A DNA stretch of 55,068 nt from Bacillota bacterium (GCA_025361765.1 JANYJS010000111.1:1-55068), one strand, 5' to 3'; shown: positions 1-9,888, counted from the stretch's first letter. Numbers and translations are program-made. Notes: a model not told the origin generated them from the letters alone.

Positions 1-1251
1 CAAAGCAGCAAAGCGCCTATCCAAAAGATCGCTGATACTGTCAGTGGTTACTTTATAACCTTTGTTTTGCTGGCCGCTGTTCTTACCTTTGATGCTTGGT
101 TCTTTTTGGTCTTGGGTCATAACCCTAATTATTTAGCCAAACCAATTATTTTTGCAGTATCGGTTTTAGTGGTTTCCTGTCCATGTGCATTAGGCTTGGC
201 AACACCAACTGCCATTATGGTTGGTATGGGACTTGGAGCACAGAGGGGCATACTGATAAAGAATGGAGAGAAACTGGAGAAGGCCTGTAAAATTAATACT
301 ATTGTGTTTGACAAAACTGGCACTTTAACGACGGGAAAACTTGATGTAACAGATATTATCGCGATGGATGGTGAATTGACCTCAGAAAAGGAACTGCTCC
401 ATCTGGCAGCTAGGGCTGAAAAAAAATCGGAGCATCCTTTAGGAATCGCTATTTATGAAAGAGCCAAAATGAACTTTCCAGATTCAGTTTTTGAGGATCC
501 AGAACTTTTTGAGGCTATTCCGGGTCAAGGGATCATTGCAACGATGAATGAAAAATCTGTCATAATTGGAACGCAAGAATTATTAATGAATCAGCACGTC
601 ATCTTACCGTACGTGGAGGAAAAACTTCTATTATTGCGTGAAATAGGGAAAACGGCTGTTTTTATGGCCGTGAATAAGGAGCTTACTGCTATTTTTGGGC
701 TGAGGGACACCGTGAGGGAAAGTGCAGCTGTCGCCATCAGGAACCTAGAGAAGATGGGTATCGAAGTTTGTATGATTACGGGGGACAATGAGATTACAGC
801 AAATGCGGTGGCGGAACAAATCGGCATCACGAATGTCATAGCTCAGGTGTTGCCTTCCCATAAAGCCTTTGAAGTTGAGAAGCTTAAAAATCAGGGCAGA
901 ATTGTTGGTATGGTAGGAGATGGCATCAACGACGCTCCTGCGCTTGCTGCGGCAGATATTGGATTTGCAGTTGGTACTGGAACGGATATCGCCATCGAAA
1001 CCGCGGATTTTATCTTACTTAGAGAAGATCTGACAACAATACCAGAGTCAATCAAACTCTCCAAAATGATTATGAAAAAAATTAAGCAAAATTTGTTCTG
1101 GGCCTTTGTTTATAATATAATAGGAATTCCTTTTGCTGCGCTGGGTATTCTTAATCCTATTGTTGCTTCAGCGGCGATGGCTTTTAGTTCTATTTCGGTC
1201 GTATTTAATTCTTTGAGTATTAAAAAATTCAAAATGAAAGCTTTAAATTAG
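1..1251 (+). CDS. copA: Copper-type P1B ATPase, C-terminal part (5' end cut by window)
   Basis: The reading frame is open from the first base, so this is the last 416 codons of a longer gene. It encodes the core of a soft-metal P1B ATPase, which exports Cu(I)/Ag(I) across the membrane using ATP. Visible motifs, in order, are the QSSKAPIQ segment after the actuator domain, the transmembrane metal site SCPCALGLATP, the phosphorylation loop DKTGT, the SEHPLG motif of the nucleotide domain, and the hinge GDGINDAPAL, followed by two closing membrane helices. The CPC motif fits Cu(I)/Ag(I) rather than divalent metals. The N-terminal metal-binding domains lie outside the window. A secreted multicopper oxidase follows 161 bases downstream on the same strand, so a shared role in copper handling is plausible but inferred. 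Confidence 0.93.
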   Translation, partial: QSSKAPIQKIADTVSGYFITFVLLAAVLTFDAWFFLVLGHNPNYLAKPIIFAVSVLVVSCPCALGLATPTAIMVGMGLGAQRGILIKNGEKLEKACKINTIVFDKTGTLTTGKLDVTDIIAMDGELTSEKELLHLAARAEKKSEHPLGIAIYERAKMNFPDSVFEDPELFEAIPGQGIIATMNEKSVIIGTQELLMNQHVILPYVEEKLLLLREIGKTAVFMAVNKELTAIFGLRDTVRESAAVAIRNLEKMGIEVCMITGDNEITANAVAEQIGITNVIAQVLPSHKAFEVEKLKNQGRIVGMVGDGINDAPALAAADIGFAVGTGTDIAIETADFILLREDLTTIPESIKLSKMIMKKIKQNLFWAFVYNIIGIPFAALGILNPIVASAAMAFSSISVVFNSLSIKKFKMKALN

Positions 1252-1412
1252 CTGCAACTAGCTATATAATCTCGGAAATACAGTGATAAAAAAATAAATT
1301 TTTAAATGTTAGAAAATTCAAAAAATAACGATGTTTATTTAAATTTAATGGGGTATAATTGAATATATTATACTTTATCTTGCTTGTTGAGTTTAAAAGA
1401 GGAGGGCTTAAA

Positions 1413-4400
1413 GTGAAATTTAGTGATTTTAAAAAGCGGTTTACCCAAAAACAATTTAATCGCATTCTCGTAGGTATCATAACTGCTTCAATGGTTTTTG
1501 GCATTGGAGGACAATTTTTAATTCCATCCACGAGTTTTGCCGTTCCTGAGATGCATCCAGGGGGTGTCCCGGACTATTTCGGCACTACACCAAACTACGC
1601 CAATAGTCCTTTGCCTGAGGTGGGTCTTTTCAACAGCGTTACACCCGGCACTGGCATAAGAAAATTTGTGGACTCACTACCCGGGCTAGGAATTGCTAAC
1701 AAGAATAACTTGAATAATTACATTCCAGTTGGTGTTCCTGATACCACGACTTACCCAGGAACTGATTATTATGAAATTAACCTCGTTGAGTATACCCAGC
1801 AGTTTCATTCTGATTTGCCTGAGACAAAGCTGAGAGGCTATGTTCAGGTTAATACGACGGATCCTGCCATCAGTAAGCCGAGTTATATGGGACCAACCAT
1901 TATTGCCCAAAGGGACAGACCCGTTCGTATCAAGTTTACGAATAAACTGCCAATTGGCGCAGGAGGCGACCTTTTTCTTCCTGTTGATACTACGTTAATG
2001 GGCGCCGGTATGGGGCCAAATGGGGTAGACAGTTATACCGAGAATAGAGCAACCCTTCATCTCCATGGCGGTATAACCCCATGGATTAGTGACGGGAATG
2101 CCCATCAGTGGATTACACCTGCAGGAGAGGGAACCCCTTATCCAGAAGGCGTTAGCGTAAAAGACGTACCTGATATGCCGGATCCAGGCCCAGGTGCTAT
2201 GACTTTTTTTTATACAAATCAACAAAGTGCTCGTCTTATGTTTTACCATGACCATGCATACGGCTTAACAAGACTCAATGTTTATGCTGGAGAAGCAGCA
2301 GGTTATATCATCAGAGACGATGCGGAAAAAGCGCTTATGGCTTCCGGAGATATTCCTGCAGAAGAAATTCCGCTAATCATTCAGGATAAAACATTTGTCC
2401 CTAAAACAGATCAATTAGCAGTCCAGGATCCAACTTGGGATATTGCCAAGTGGGGTGGATATGGCAGCCTGTGGTTCCCACATGTCTATATGCCAAACCA
2501 AAATCCTTACGATAATTCTGGCGCCAATACAATGGGACGCTGGGATTATGGCCCATGGTTCTGGCCGCCATATACCGGCATCGAGCATGGACCTGTAACC
2601 AATCCGCTGGCTGGTGTTGCAGGACAGCCGCCTATGAATCCTGGTGTACCAAACGTATCTCAAGTTCCAGAAGCATTCATGGATACACCAGTCGTTAATG
2701 GTGCTGCCTACCCTTATCTTGACGTAGAGCCAAAAGCTTACAGATTCAGGATACTCAATGCAGCGGATGACAGATTTTTCAACCTTCAGATTTATAGAGC
2801 TAAGGCTAACGGAGCGGTTTGGAATGGCAATACCCTTTTAAACGGCGGTGATTCAGGCGAAGTCAATATGGTTCCGGCAGTTAAAACAACCGGATTTCCG
2901 GCTACTTGGCCAACGGATGGCCGTGAAGGCGGAGTACCTGATTATAACGCTATAGGACCAGCTATGATTCAAATAGGTACCGAAGGCGGATTCTTGCCTG
3001 CACCGGCTGAGCTTCCGAATCAACCAATCAATTATGTTTATAACCGTAGAGACATCATCGTTTTGAATGTTACCAATAAGACATTGTTCTTAGGGCCAGC
3101 AGAAAGAGCGGATGTTGTCGTTGACTTTTCGAAATATGCAGGGCAGACACTGATTCTTTATAATGACGCACCTGCACCAGTTCCAGCCTTCGATCCTCGT
3201 AACGATTACTTTACGGGAGGCCCGGATTTAACATCAACCGGTGGTGCACCTAGCACACTCCCAGGATATGGGCCGAATACCCGTACCGTCATGCAGATTA
3301 GAGTCGCGGCAGCAGCACCTTCGGGATATAAGCTATCTTCGATTAATTTGACTAATGGCGGAGCGGGATATACGGCTCCAGTAGTTGCGATTGATCCTCC
3401 AACAACCGGCACGCGCGCAACGGCGGAAGCCACTGGCAATGTCGATGCACTTAGCCTAATAAGCGGAGGAGCGGGCTATACCAGCGCACCAACTGTTACA
3501 ATAACGGATTCAGCTGGCGGTTTAGGCGCAGGAGCAACTGCGCAGGCAACGGTTGACACAACAAGTGGCGCAATAACTGGTTTCACTTTAACAAGCCCAG
3601 GAAGCGGCTATAAAGAACCCGTCGTCGCAATAACTGGAGGTGGCGCTTCAACGGCTGCCACAGCAAAAGCAACACTGACGGTTACTGCCCTAAAACTCGT
3701 CAATCCAGGATCGGGCTATAACACAGTCCCTACTGTCACTATTTCTGATACATCAGGGGGAGCAGGTTTTGGCGCTTTGGCTAACACGGTCAATGGCGAT
3801 CCATTATCCCTGCTCAAAAAATCCATACCATTAGCATTTGAATCCTCTCAGAATCCGCTCATAGTTCCGGATGGGAAATATGTCAGGATTCAGGATACTT
3901 CAATTACATTCACGCCACCAGGAACGACAAAGCCCTTGACACTTCCGCTAGGGGCTAAAGCCATTCAAGAATTATTCACCATGGATTATGGGAGAATGAA
4001 TTCTACATTTGGCGTTGAATTACCGAATACCAATTTTAGAAACCAAACGACTATTCCACTAGGTTTCCTGGATCCTGCAACAGAGGTGCTTCAGGATTCC
4101 ATAACACCCATGTCCCCTGTGGCCGGTGATGGCACTCAAATTTGGAAAATTACTCATAATGGTGTTGATACCCATGCCATTCATTTCCATTTGTTCGATG
4201 TACAAATTGTGAATCGAGTAGGATGGGATGGCGCCATCAGACCACCCGATGATAATGAGAAGGGATGGAAAGACACTGTAAGAATGAATCCTCTGGAGGA
4301 CTGTATTGTTGCTTTCAGACCCGTTGCGCCTAAAATGAACTTTGGACTTCCTGACAGCATACGATTATTGGATCCAACTTCAGCTCCAAATACGACAACA

Positions 4401-5453
4401 CAGTTTACCCAGATAGATCCTATGACTGGAAACCCAATGGCTGTCAAGAACATCATAGCAAACTTTGGCTGGGAGTATGTATGGCATTGTCATCTGCTTG
4501 GGCATGAAGAAAACGATATGATGAGGCCAATGATTCTGAATGTCGCTCGCAAGTTGGCTAATGCACCGGTCCTCAGCTTTACAAGAACCGCAGCGCCAGT
4601 TAATCTGGCATGGACCGATGGAACTCCTGGAAGTTCCGCATCAAGCATGGGCAATCCAGCCAGCGAAATTGGCTACATTGTTGAAAGAGCCGTCATGGAC
4701 AAAAACAATAAACCTGGGACCTATACCAAAATAGGGACCGCACTTGCTAACCAGACGACTTATACGGACTCAACTGCAGGCGTAGTTAGTGATTATAGCT
4801 ACAGGATCACGGCATATAATGCCGCCGGAAATTCGACTTCGATACCGGTTACTGTAGCTGCACCGGCACCTCCACCAACAGCACCGACCAATTTATCTGC
4901 AGCATTACAAAGCGGACCTAGGGTTAACTTAACTTTTAAGGACAATGCGAATAATGAAAAAGGATTTAACCTAGAACGCTCAGATAATGGCGGTACCTTT
5001 GCAGTGATCAAAGTAATTGGGCCAAACAACAATGGTGGATCAGTGTCCTATACTGATACCACCGTTACAGTAGGGAATAGCTATATGTACAGAGTAGCGG
5101 CCTTTAACGGCGCGATGGTATCGGCTTATTCCAATACGGCCAGCATCACAGTACCGGCTCCTCCGGCAGCACCGACGTCATTGAACGGAACATCAGTCAG
5201 GGGAAATGGCGGCAAGGATAACGTAAACCTATCATGGACTGATAACGCGAACAATGAGACTGGCTTTACTGTTCAGTGGGCAACCAACGTCAATTTTTCA
5301 AGTAGCCTTCAAAGCAGTACGGTAGCAGCAAATGTTGTGGTCCTTCAGCAAACAGGCTTCGATCGTGGACTGACCTACTACTATAGAGTTCAAGCGTTTA
5401 ACGGAGCGGGTACATCAGCTTGGTCGAATGTGATTACAATAAAAACACCTTAA
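1413..5453 (+). CDS. Large secreted multicopper oxidase with fibronectin type III domains
   Basis: Multicopper oxidase: one-electron oxidation of a substrate coupled to O2 reduction, acting outside the cell. The GTG at 1413 is preferred because AGAGGAGGG lies six bases before it. An upstream in-frame TTG at 1359 has no such site. About 1346 residues. Residues 1-43 look like a Sec signal (KKRF...N-region, hydrophobic core, then SFA). All four copper motifs are present: HLHG near 216, YHDH near 278, HAIHFHLF near 921 and HCHLLGHEENDMM near 1025, with an axial Met. Between the second and third cupredoxin parts (about residues 635-795) sits an insertion of four G-x-G-Y repeats. The C-terminus carries about three FN3-like domains (about 1045-1346). 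The substrate is unknown; Cu(I), Mn(II) or phenols are possible. At 1346 residues it is far longer than the 500-650 of typical laccase-like enzymes. Confidence 0.92.
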   Translation: MKFSDFKKRFTQKQFNRILVGIITASMVFGIGGQFLIPSTSFAVPEMHPGGVPDYFGTTPNYANSPLPEVGLFNSVTPGTGIRKFVDSLPGLGIANKNNLNNYIPVGVPDTTTYPGTDYYEINLVEYTQQFHSDLPETKLRGYVQVNTTDPAISKPSYMGPTIIAQRDRPVRIKFTNKLPIGAGGDLFLPVDTTLMGAGMGPNGVDSYTENRATLHLHGGITPWISDGNAHQWITPAGEGTPYPEGVSVKDVPDMPDPGPGAMTFFYTNQQSARLMFYHDHAYGLTRLNVYAGEAAGYIIRDDAEKALMASGDIPAEEIPLIIQDKTFVPKTDQLAVQDPTWDIAKWGGYGSLWFPHVYMPNQNPYDNSGANTMGRWDYGPWFWPPYTGIEHGPVTNPLAGVAGQPPMNPGVPNVSQVPEAFMDTPVVNGAAYPYLDVEPKAYRFRILNAADDRFFNLQIYRAKANGAVWNGNTLLNGGDSGEVNMVPAVKTTGFPATWPTDGREGGVPDYNAIGPAMIQIGTEGGFLPAPAELPNQPINYVYNRRDIIVLNVTNKTLFLGPAERADVVVDFSKYAGQTLILYNDAPAPVPAFDPRNDYFTGGPDLTSTGGAPSTLPGYGPNTRTVMQIRVAAAAPSGYKLSSINLTNGGAGYTAPVVAIDPPTTGTRATAEATGNVDALSLISGGAGYTSAPTVTITDSAGGLGAGATAQATVDTTSGAITGFTLTSPGSGYKEPVVAITGGGASTAATAKATLTVTALKLVNPGSGYNTVPTVTISDTSGGAGFGALANTVNGDPLSLLKKSIPLAFESSQNPLIVPDGKYVRIQDTSITFTPPGTTKPLTLPLGAKAIQELFTMDYGRMNSTFGVELPNTNFRNQTTIPLGFLDPATEVLQDSITPMSPVAGDGTQIWKITHNGVDTHAIHFHLFDVQIVNRVGWDGAIRPPDDNEKGWKDTVRMNPLEDCIVAFRPVAPKMNFGLPDSIRLLDPTSAPNTTTQFTQIDPMTGNPMAVKNIIANFGWEYVWHCHLLGHEENDMMRPMILNVARKLANAPVLSFTRTAAPVNLAWTDGTPGSSASSMGNPASEIGYIVERAVMDKNNKPGTYTKIGTALANQTTYTDSTAGVVSDYSYRITAYNAAGNSTSIPVTVAAPAPPPTAPTNLSAALQSGPRVNLTFKDNANNEKGFNLERSDNGGTFAVIKVIGPNNNGGSVSYTDTTVTVGNSYMYRVAAFNGAMVSAYSNTASITVPAPPAAPTSLNGTSVRGNGGKDNVNLSWTDNANNETGFTVQWATNVNFSSSLQSSTVAANVVVLQQTGFDRGLTYYYRVQAFNGAGTSAWSNVITIKTP

Positions 5454-5499
5454 CCTCTATACAATAATCATAACAAAGGGCTACGTCGAGAATTGGGAG

Positions 5500-5517
5500 A
5501 ACCTATGATAATAGGTT
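5500..5517 (+). other. Small hairpin after the oxidase gene
   Basis: AACCTAT and ATAGGTT form a perfect 7-bp stem around a GATA loop. There is no U-tract, so it may be an mRNA 3' stabilising hairpin rather than the terminator, which lies further on. Confidence 0.3.
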
Positions 5518-5570
5518 ATATGCCAAAAATTGATGCAGATTAAGGAAAAGAGAGCCAAAAACCCGAAAAA

Positions 5571-5598
5571 AGAGAGCCAAATGCTCTCTTTTTTTTTT
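5571..5598 (+). terminator. Rho-independent terminator
   Basis: AGAGAGC (5571-5577) pairs with GCTCTCT (5583-5589) around a 5-nt loop and is followed by a run of T. It closes the multicopper oxidase transcript and separates it from the dehydrogenase gene. Confidence 0.85.
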
Positions 5599-5725
5599 CT
5601 GAGTTTCAAGGTATAATGACAAGAGAATTAAATATCATGTGAATACATAATACTAGACAGGGCCATATCAGAGTTAGTGGAAAGGATTATGCTGAGGCAA
5701 TTGTGAAGGCATGAAGGTGGTACAG

Positions 5726-6832
5726 ATGGACAAGGAATTGGGTTGGGTTGATTTCGATAAAATGGCGAGCTTTATGAAAGAGGTTTTTGTGGGCGTTGGC
5801 GTTCCAGAAGAAGATGCTAGAATCTGTTCGGATATCCTGATTGAGGCAGATAAACGCGGGATTGATTCTCATGGAATCAACCGGTTGAAGGCGATTTACT
5901 ATGATAGAATAAAAGACGGAATACAATTTCCAGTAACAAACTTTGAGATAGTCAGGGAGGGGCCGACAACTGCCGTGATTGATGGACATGATGGCATGGG
6001 GCATGTTATTGGGCATAGAGCCATGTCAATGGCTATAGAGAAGGCCAGAAAATTTGGCATGGGCATGGTTGCTGTGCGAAACTCAACCCATTATGGGATC
6101 GCTGGATATTACGCCACCATGGCCACTCAGGCGGGCATGATCGGGATGACCGGAACCAATGCCAGACCTTCAATCGCACCAACCTTTGGTGTTGAAAACA
6201 TGCTGGGGACCAACCCTATTGTGTTTGGAATGCCAACGGACGAAGATTTCCCATTTGTCATTGATTGTGCGACTTCCATTACTCAACGTGGCAAAATCGA
6301 AGTCTATGACAAACTTGGAAAAGAGCTTCCTATAGGCTGGGTCATCGACGATCAGGGCAATCCAAGGACAGATACCCATGAGGTATTAAAGGACCTCGTC
6401 AAAGGTACGGCTGCCTTGACTCCACTTGGCGGAATAGGTGAAGAATTAGGGGGATATAAAGGCTATGGCTATGCTACAGTTGTCGAAATTCTTTCTGCAG
6501 CACTTCAGGGTGGCAGTTTTTTAAAAATGCTTCTGGGTTTTGAAAACGGACAAAAAGTACCATATCATTTAGGCCATTTTTTTATGGCTATTGATATTTC
6601 GGCATTTACAGAGCTGGCCGCTTTCGAGAAAACAACAGGAGATATTTTACGTGAACTTCGCGCATCAAAGAAAGCACCAGGTCATGACAGAATTTATACT
6701 GCTGGAGAAAAAGAATATCTTGCTTATTTGGATCGCAAGGATAAAGGCGTCCCCATGAATGAGACCTTAATTAACGAGCTCCTGACGATGAAAAAGGAAT
6801 TGGGACTAAACCAATATGAGTTTTCATTTTAA
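5726..6832 (+). CDS. Malate/L-lactate/ureidoglycolate dehydrogenase family oxidoreductase (Ldh_2)
   Basis: NAD(P)-dependent 2-hydroxyacid dehydrogenase of the Ldh_2 family, which is unrelated to classical Rossmann malate or lactate dehydrogenases and includes YlbC/AllD, ComC and Mdh-like enzymes. The family signature is clear near the N-terminus, with the ADKRGIDSHGINRL segment carrying the conserved His, followed by NSTHYGIAGYYA and LGTNPIVFGMP, and near the end by GGYKGYGYATVVEIL. The ATG at 5726 is preferred because GGTGG stands five bases before it. An in-frame ATG at 5711 would add five residues but has a poorly placed ribosome site. About 368 residues, near the family's usual 340-370. 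The substrate cannot be told from sequence. The gene follows a terminator and sits 26 bases before pgsA, so the two may be cotranscribed. Confidence 0.88.
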   Translation: MDKELGWVDFDKMASFMKEVFVGVGVPEEDARICSDILIEADKRGIDSHGINRLKAIYYDRIKDGIQFPVTNFEIVREGPTTAVIDGHDGMGHVIGHRAMSMAIEKARKFGMGMVAVRNSTHYGIAGYYATMATQAGMIGMTGTNARPSIAPTFGVENMLGTNPIVFGMPTDEDFPFVIDCATSITQRGKIEVYDKLGKELPIGWVIDDQGNPRTDTHEVLKDLVKGTAALTPLGGIGEELGGYKGYGYATVVEILSAALQGGSFLKMLLGFENGQKVPYHLGHFFMAIDISAFTELAAFEKTTGDILRELRASKKAPGHDRIYTAGEKEYLAYLDRKDKGVPMNETLINELLTMKKELGLNQYEFSF

Positions 6833-6858
6833 CTTTATAGCATAAGGAGACTTTGCGC

Positions 6859-7395
6859 ATGAAATATGTTCCAAATGCACTAACACTATTAAGATTACTG
6901 ATGGTTCCAGTTTTTGCCTTGCTTTTTTTCTCCACAACAGAAAACAATCATATCTATGCCCTGATTGTTTTTTTAGTGGCGGGCCTAACAGATATTTTAG
7001 ACGGATATATTGCAAGAAAATATCAAGTAGTGTCCATTGTTGGTATCGTTCTTGATCCTCTTGCGGACAAGCTGATGCTGCTGACTGCCCTCGTTTGCCT
7101 TGCGGTTTATGGGTCTATGCCTATATGGGTGTTGGTTATTGTGCTTATTAATGAAAGCATACTTATTATTGCTGGGATCAGCATGTATTTCAAGAAAAAA
7201 AAATCTGTCACGCCGGCTAATACATTCGGGAAAATTGCCACGGTTCTTTTCTCACTGGCTGTTTTTCTTATGATTGTTCTGCCAGGACAGCCCTTGACAA
7301 ATATAATGTTGATCGTGGCTCTTATTTCGAAAATTTTCTCGTTTACCTCTTATGGGGTGAATTTTTTAAAAAAAAGCACGACCATACTTCGGTAG
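6859..7395 (+). CDS. pgsA: CDP-diacylglycerol-glycerol-3-phosphate 3-phosphatidyltransferase
   Basis: Membrane enzyme of phosphatidylglycerol synthesis, transferring a phosphatidyl group from CDP-diacylglycerol to glycerol-3-phosphate. The CDP-alcohol phosphatidyltransferase signature D-G-x2-A-R-x8-G-x3-D-x3-D is complete (DGYIAR ... GIVLDPLADK, about residues 47-70). At least four hydrophobic membrane segments are visible in 178 residues, normal for the family. The ATG at 6859 has AAGGAG nine bases upstream; a TTG two codons earlier is less likely. The product begins KYVPNALTLLRLL, typical of PgsA. A short tandem repeat and a terminator follow the stop codon. Confidence 0.92.
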   Translation: MKYVPNALTLLRLLMVPVFALLFFSTTENNHIYALIVFLVAGLTDILDGYIARKYQVVSIVGIVLDPLADKLMLLTALVCLAVYGSMPIWVLVIVLINESILIIAGISMYFKKKKSVTPANTFGKIATVLFSLAVFLMIVLPGQPLTNIMLIVALISKIFSFTSYGVNFLKKSTTILR

Positions 7396-7402
7396 AATTA
7401 AA

Positions 7403-7440
7403 CTTATCTAAATAGGTCTTATCTAAAAAGGTCTTATACA
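7403..7440 (+). repeat. 15-bp tandem repeat just after pgsA
   Basis: CTTATCTAAATAGGT (7403-7417) is followed directly by CTTATCTAAAAAGGT (7418-7432, one difference) and a truncated third copy. It begins eight bases after the pgsA stop codon. Confidence 0.7.
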
Positions 7441-7446
7441 TTGCCC

Positions 7447-7479
7447 AAAAACTCATATCGCTGTGAGTTTTTGTTTTTT
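7447..7479 (+). terminator. Terminator after pgsA
   Basis: AAAAACTCA (7447-7455) pairs with TGAGTTTTT (7464-7472), followed by GTTTTTT. A typical Rho-independent structure. Confidence 0.8.
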
Positions 7480-7575
7480 GCCCCTATTGAGGCCTCAAAG
7501 GTGTATGATAATGGTGTTAACTAAATAATTGCGTCATTTGGGGAGCATGCTGGAGAAACAAGGAGAAAAATTAAG

Positions 7576-9687
7576 ATGAAGATAGGTAAAAAAATAACAC
7601 TTAGAAATTTTGTAACAACGACGTTACTGGTACTACTAGCCGTTCTTTGGATTGCGCCACCAAGCAGTGCCGACAGCCCAATTAGGCTTATTGTAGATAC
7701 GAAAGATATTACTGCTTCGGCAGCGCCTGTGATTCAAAATGGCAGGACTCTTGTGCCTGTACGTTTTGTATCCGAGGAATTAGGCGCGGACGTCTCTTGG
7801 AATGAAGCAGAAAGAACGGTCCTGATAACTAAAGACGGACATTCGGTCATGCTTAGAATTGATAGCCATCTGGTCGAGTATGCGAACCAGGAGACATCCT
7901 ACGCTCTATGCGACGTGGCGCCCAATATCATAAACGAAAGGACCTATGTTCCTTTGAGACTTGTCGGCGATGCACTTGGCGCTGGGGTCAACTGGGAGGA
8001 AAGCAGCAAAACGGTTTACGTTAATTCTACTCAGACTTCACAGAACACACCCTTTTTCGATATGAAAATAGCTTCAGTTGTGCCGGGGCAGACCATTACT
8101 GGACCCACGGATTTAAAAGCGCTATTTCCATCTCAGGTACCAACGGGAGCTACTGAAATCAAATTTCTGATTCTGAGCCCTGATACGGCAAAAGGTGTAG
8201 TTGCTGCCAGAGGCGGTACGCCAACTTCAAGCTACAGATGGCTTCCAGACCTAAAACAAAATGGAAACCGCATTCTAGTCGCTTCAGTTTATGATGTCAA
8301 TGGTCAGTTTTTGGCTGGGGACGCCATTCCAATAAAAGTAGCTGTCGCTCCTAGTGTATCAATATCAGGAATTTCGCCTGGACAAGTCATCAAAGAGGCA
8401 GTTTCTTTGAGTCCCAATTTAAATTTCTCAGCGGCCTATGTCAAATATGAAATCACAAACTTAGATAATAATAAGGTTTTTCTTTCCTCCGAATCTGATC
8501 CTCAAGGGGTGTACAAATGGTCGCCAATGATGGAAGATAATGGTAATACTGCGCTAAGAGTTATTGCTTATGATGGGGAAGGCATAGCTTATCCTGGAGA
8601 ACCTATTGCAGTAATTACTTCCCTCGAACGTAAACTTGCTTTGGCTGGCGTTTCGGAAGGCAAAGTAATAGATGGGCCAGTCACGCTCTCAGCATCAAGA
8701 AATTTTCAGGTTAGCGAGACAGAGTACGTGATGGTTGATCCTATTACTGGAGCGGAAACCATTCTAGCAAAAGTTGGATATGCGAGCTATAAGTGGTTTC
8801 CTGGGCCTGGAATTTCAGGAAGCAAACAGTTGATGGTTCGCGTTAAAGATACCAAAGGAGTATCTCTTTCAAGCAGTATGATTACGGTGAAGCTAACGGG
8901 AAATTCGAAACTCTTACTTGAAGGAGTGGGACCGGATCAAGTCATATCTAGCATGGTCAAAATGGAGGTAAGCAGTAATGTGGCTCTAAATACGGTTAAA
9001 TACGTTTTTGTTAATACTAAAACAGGGGCAAGAAAAACCATTGCTGGAGGAGAAAATCCTTTAGCCGAATCAACTTTCACGCCTAGTCAAGGTGATGCAG
9101 GATTTTGGACAATTCATGCTGAGGGATCTTATGCTTCAGGGGAAACTCTCTCAAGTGATTCAGTAACAGTTGAAATATACACAGGCAAGCTTTATACTGC
9201 AGTGCCAATTATTGAAAAAAGCCAATTCTTAGGACTTGCTTCTAGCCTTGCCCAGAATTCTCTAAAAACAACTGGCATGTCAGCAGCGCTTCAGACTGCT
9301 CAAGCGATTCTCGAATCCGGATGGGGACAAAGCGTCCCTGTTGACAAATACAGCGGACAACTTTCTTACAACCTCTTTGGCATTAAAGGAACAGGTACTG
9401 CTGGTTCGGTAACCTCCAACACATGGGAAGAATATAACGGTGTAAGCTATCGCATCGACGCCGAATTTAGAGCCTATCACAATGTGAGTGAGAGCTGGGC
9501 CAGCCACAAAAGCCTTCTGCTCACAGCGAGCAGGTATGGCATCTTCAGGGATGTTATGCAGGATAGCACGCAAGGTGCTTGGGCCTTAAAGAGAGCGGGA
9601 TATGCCACGGATTCTAAATATCCCATTAAACTTATGGATATCATCAAACTCTACAATTTAGAAAAGCTGGATCTAATAGGGATTTAA
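7576..9687 (+). CDS. Secreted glucosaminidase with copper-amine-oxidase-like N-terminal domain
   Basis: Predicted cell-wall hydrolase of 703 residues. Start ATG has AAGGAGAAA upstream. Residues 1-33 form a signal peptide (basic start, hydrophobic core, PPSSADS). Residues about 35-150 match the copper amine oxidase N-terminal-like repeat domain (NGRTLVPVRFVSEELGADVSW and NERTYVPLRLVGDALGAGVNW), common on clostridial surface proteins and usually not an oxidase. Residues 160-540 hold four beta-rich repeats with recurring 'G-Q-V-I' starts and a K/R-W-F/L-P motif (YRWLPD, YKWSPM, YKWFPG). Residues about 560-695 are a mannosyl-glycoprotein endo-beta-N-acetylglucosaminidase (GH73/FlgJ-like) domain, with AILESGWGQS, the catalytic Glu in ESGWG, and LFGIKG. 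It likely trims peptidoglycan during growth or separation. Confidence 0.88.
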   Translation: MKIGKKITLRNFVTTTLLVLLAVLWIAPPSSADSPIRLIVDTKDITASAAPVIQNGRTLVPVRFVSEELGADVSWNEAERTVLITKDGHSVMLRIDSHLVEYANQETSYALCDVAPNIINERTYVPLRLVGDALGAGVNWEESSKTVYVNSTQTSQNTPFFDMKIASVVPGQTITGPTDLKALFPSQVPTGATEIKFLILSPDTAKGVVAARGGTPTSSYRWLPDLKQNGNRILVASVYDVNGQFLAGDAIPIKVAVAPSVSISGISPGQVIKEAVSLSPNLNFSAAYVKYEITNLDNNKVFLSSESDPQGVYKWSPMMEDNGNTALRVIAYDGEGIAYPGEPIAVITSLERKLALAGVSEGKVIDGPVTLSASRNFQVSETEYVMVDPITGAETILAKVGYASYKWFPGPGISGSKQLMVRVKDTKGVSLSSSMITVKLTGNSKLLLEGVGPDQVISSMVKMEVSSNVALNTVKYVFVNTKTGARKTIAGGENPLAESTFTPSQGDAGFWTIHAEGSYASGETLSSDSVTVEIYTGKLYTAVPIIEKSQFLGLASSLAQNSLKTTGMSAALQTAQAILESGWGQSVPVDKYSGQLSYNLFGIKGTGTAGSVTSNTWEEYNGVSYRIDAEFRAYHNVSESWASHKSLLLTASRYGIFRDVMQDSTQGAWALKRAGYATDSKYPIKLMDIIKLYNLEKLDLIGI

Positions 9688-9718
9688 GAATTTTGTACCT
9701 TGCTGTACTTAAATAAGC

Positions 9719-9748
9719 AAAGGCTCGCCGGAAAGTGGGCTTTTGTTT
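9719..9748 (+). terminator. Weak terminator after the glucosaminidase gene
   Basis: AAAGGCTC (9719-9726) can pair with GGGCTTTT (9737-9744), including two G-U pairs, and is followed by GTTTATT. It is weaker than the other terminators in the window. Confidence 0.5.
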
Positions 9749-9844
9749 ATTATGACATGAAAAGTTTACAGTGAAGTGCTAATTATGTTTGCAGGATTCG
9801 TTTTTCAGCTGAACTCAAACTAATGTGGGAAAAATGTGTTAATA

Positions 9845-9888
9845 AATTAGAAATTCCAATGCCGATTTTTCTTTCGGAATTGGAATTT
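9845..9888 (-). terminator. Hairpin terminating the tRNA-Arg transcript
   Basis: AAATTCCAAT (9851-9860) pairs perfectly with ATTGGAATTT (9879-9888), with an inner CCGA/TCGG stem. It lies nine bases beyond the 3' end of the leftward tRNA, and the flank reads AT-rich on that strand. Confidence 0.65.

Noticed and set aside
1413-1545. Twin-arginine signal on the multicopper oxidase
   Set aside because: The N-region has KKRF and NRI but no RR pair in the required motif; a Sec-type signal fits better.
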